From Pseudisothecium myosuroides (Eukaryota > Streptophyta > Bryopsida > Hypnales > Lembophyllaceae): a DNA stretch of 64,000 nt. The stretch lies in NCBI GenBank assembly GCA_951799445.1, contig OX637287.1:32940224-33004223 (forward strand). Direction: 5' to 3'. The notes beneath the pieces were generated by a model. It had not been told where the DNA came from. It worked only from the letters and a program-made list of their open reading frames with translations, and made no database searches. The stretch's first letter is position 1; every line of letters begins with the position of its first letter. Position numbers and translations under genes: made by a program. This document shows positions 63,310 to 64,000 of this stretch, one piece after another.

Positions 63310-64000
63310 AGAAAACTTTGCGAGATTCAATTTTGTAAATCTGATGTAGCTGCTGGCTATTACGATCACAGATTGTAACTATTTTTAATTAATTTGTGAA
63401 GGCGCGTTTGCGAAGACGACGAGTTTTCTCAGAACTTAATGATAAAGATTTTGTCTTAGAATACTGTTGGAAGACATAGTCTTGCTGTGGAGAGATCAAG
63501 TCAGACGACGGGAGCGCCCGTTCTGAGGCGGGGAACTGCTGCATATACTAGACGAATCACAAACGGTGTCATTGCTAACGAAAGGTAATAATCGGTAATC
63601 AAATGCACTGCCGCGTACAGATAGTAATCCCAAAATCATAATGGTGTATTACTGCTTCAGAAATCGAGCAATGAAAGAATTAAGCTATTTTCGTTCTAGA
63701 TTCTGCTAGGATCAGGTTATAGGATTCATCCAAATTTGCAGGAAATGGTTTAGTTCCAGGTCTCTCCCACTCTCCATGGGAAAAATTTCTTCTGGGACAG
63801 CATGAGTTTATTTAAATGTCTACTACCATTGTTCTTTGACTGGAAACGGGATTGTCCAACTGTCACTTATAATGGTCTACAAACTCCAATTTTAAAATTA
63901 GCTCGTTTTCTGAAGCTTCAGTAAGTGAGCCGTGAAATTATTTATCAGTATTTATAAATTTCTTTCTCCTTTTCATAGCGGAAAAAAAAATCTTCTGCGT
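63310..64000 (+). other. SINE gene 3' UTR and downstream DNA
   Basis: No further coding frame was recognised before the window ends. Confidence 0.5.

Noticed and set aside
1..64000. CRISPR arrays, rRNA, tRNA genes and complete autonomous transposons
   Set aside because: I looked for regular spaced repeats, tRNA A/B-box cloverleaf patterns, rRNA-like blocks and transposase or reverse-transcriptase motifs and found none I could support by eye; a covariance-model or profile search would be decisive.

Overview
The window looks like nuclear DNA of a land plant, most likely a bryophyte or another seed-free plant. It has spliceosomal genes with GT-AG introns of about 80 bp to 1.5 kb, plant-specific families (a reticulon of the RTNLB type, a SINE/KASH nuclear-envelope protein, UPF3, a GTE-type bromodomain protein, an F-box protein) and moderately GC-rich exons in very AT-rich intergenic DNA full of small DNA transposons. 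No organism can be named from the sequence alone. Exon boundaries come from GT-AG signals and reading-phase bookkeeping by eye. For four genes the complete models close in frame: reticulon 654 aa, UPF3 757 aa, a multi-pass membrane protein 813 aa, SINE 980 aa.

Layout. 0.5-4.6 kb (+): reticulon-like gene in nine exons. 6.0-12.3 kb (-): a many-exon gene with a split cyclic-nucleotide-binding (CNB) domain, a long basic low-complexity middle and a conserved-looking C terminus; it converges on the reticulon and carries a CACTA-type MITE in an intron. 13.0-13.4 kb: two small inverted-repeat elements. 13.8-14.5 kb (-): small gene built from micro-exons, divergent from an intronless F-box gene at 15.0-16.2 kb (+). 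16.2-23 kb: AT-rich repeats with a large AAT microsatellite. 23.1-24.2 kb (-): intronless bromodomain plus NET gene, isolated among repeats. 24.3-28 kb: repeats, including a Stowaway-like element abutting a pogo-like MITE. 28.0-34.8 kb (-): 14-exon multi-pass membrane protein of no recognised family. 35-38 kb: repeats. 38-45.7 kb (-): UPF3, with a long C-rich (on +) region beyond its stop and a tandem repeat in intron 1. 46-57 kb: a 10 kb AT-rich transposon graveyard. 57.1-63.3 kb (+): GC-rich promoter and six-exon SINE-type KASH gene.

The genes are unrelated housekeeping or regulatory loci (ER shaping, nonsense-mediated decay, nuclear positioning, chromatin reading, ubiquitin ligation), so there is no operon-like logic. 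The least-described pieces are the CNB-domain gene, the 14-exon membrane protein, the isolated intronless bromodomain gene, and two dispersed repeat families (one with a hairpin/CTAG end, one with TTAACCCCTAAAGG ends).
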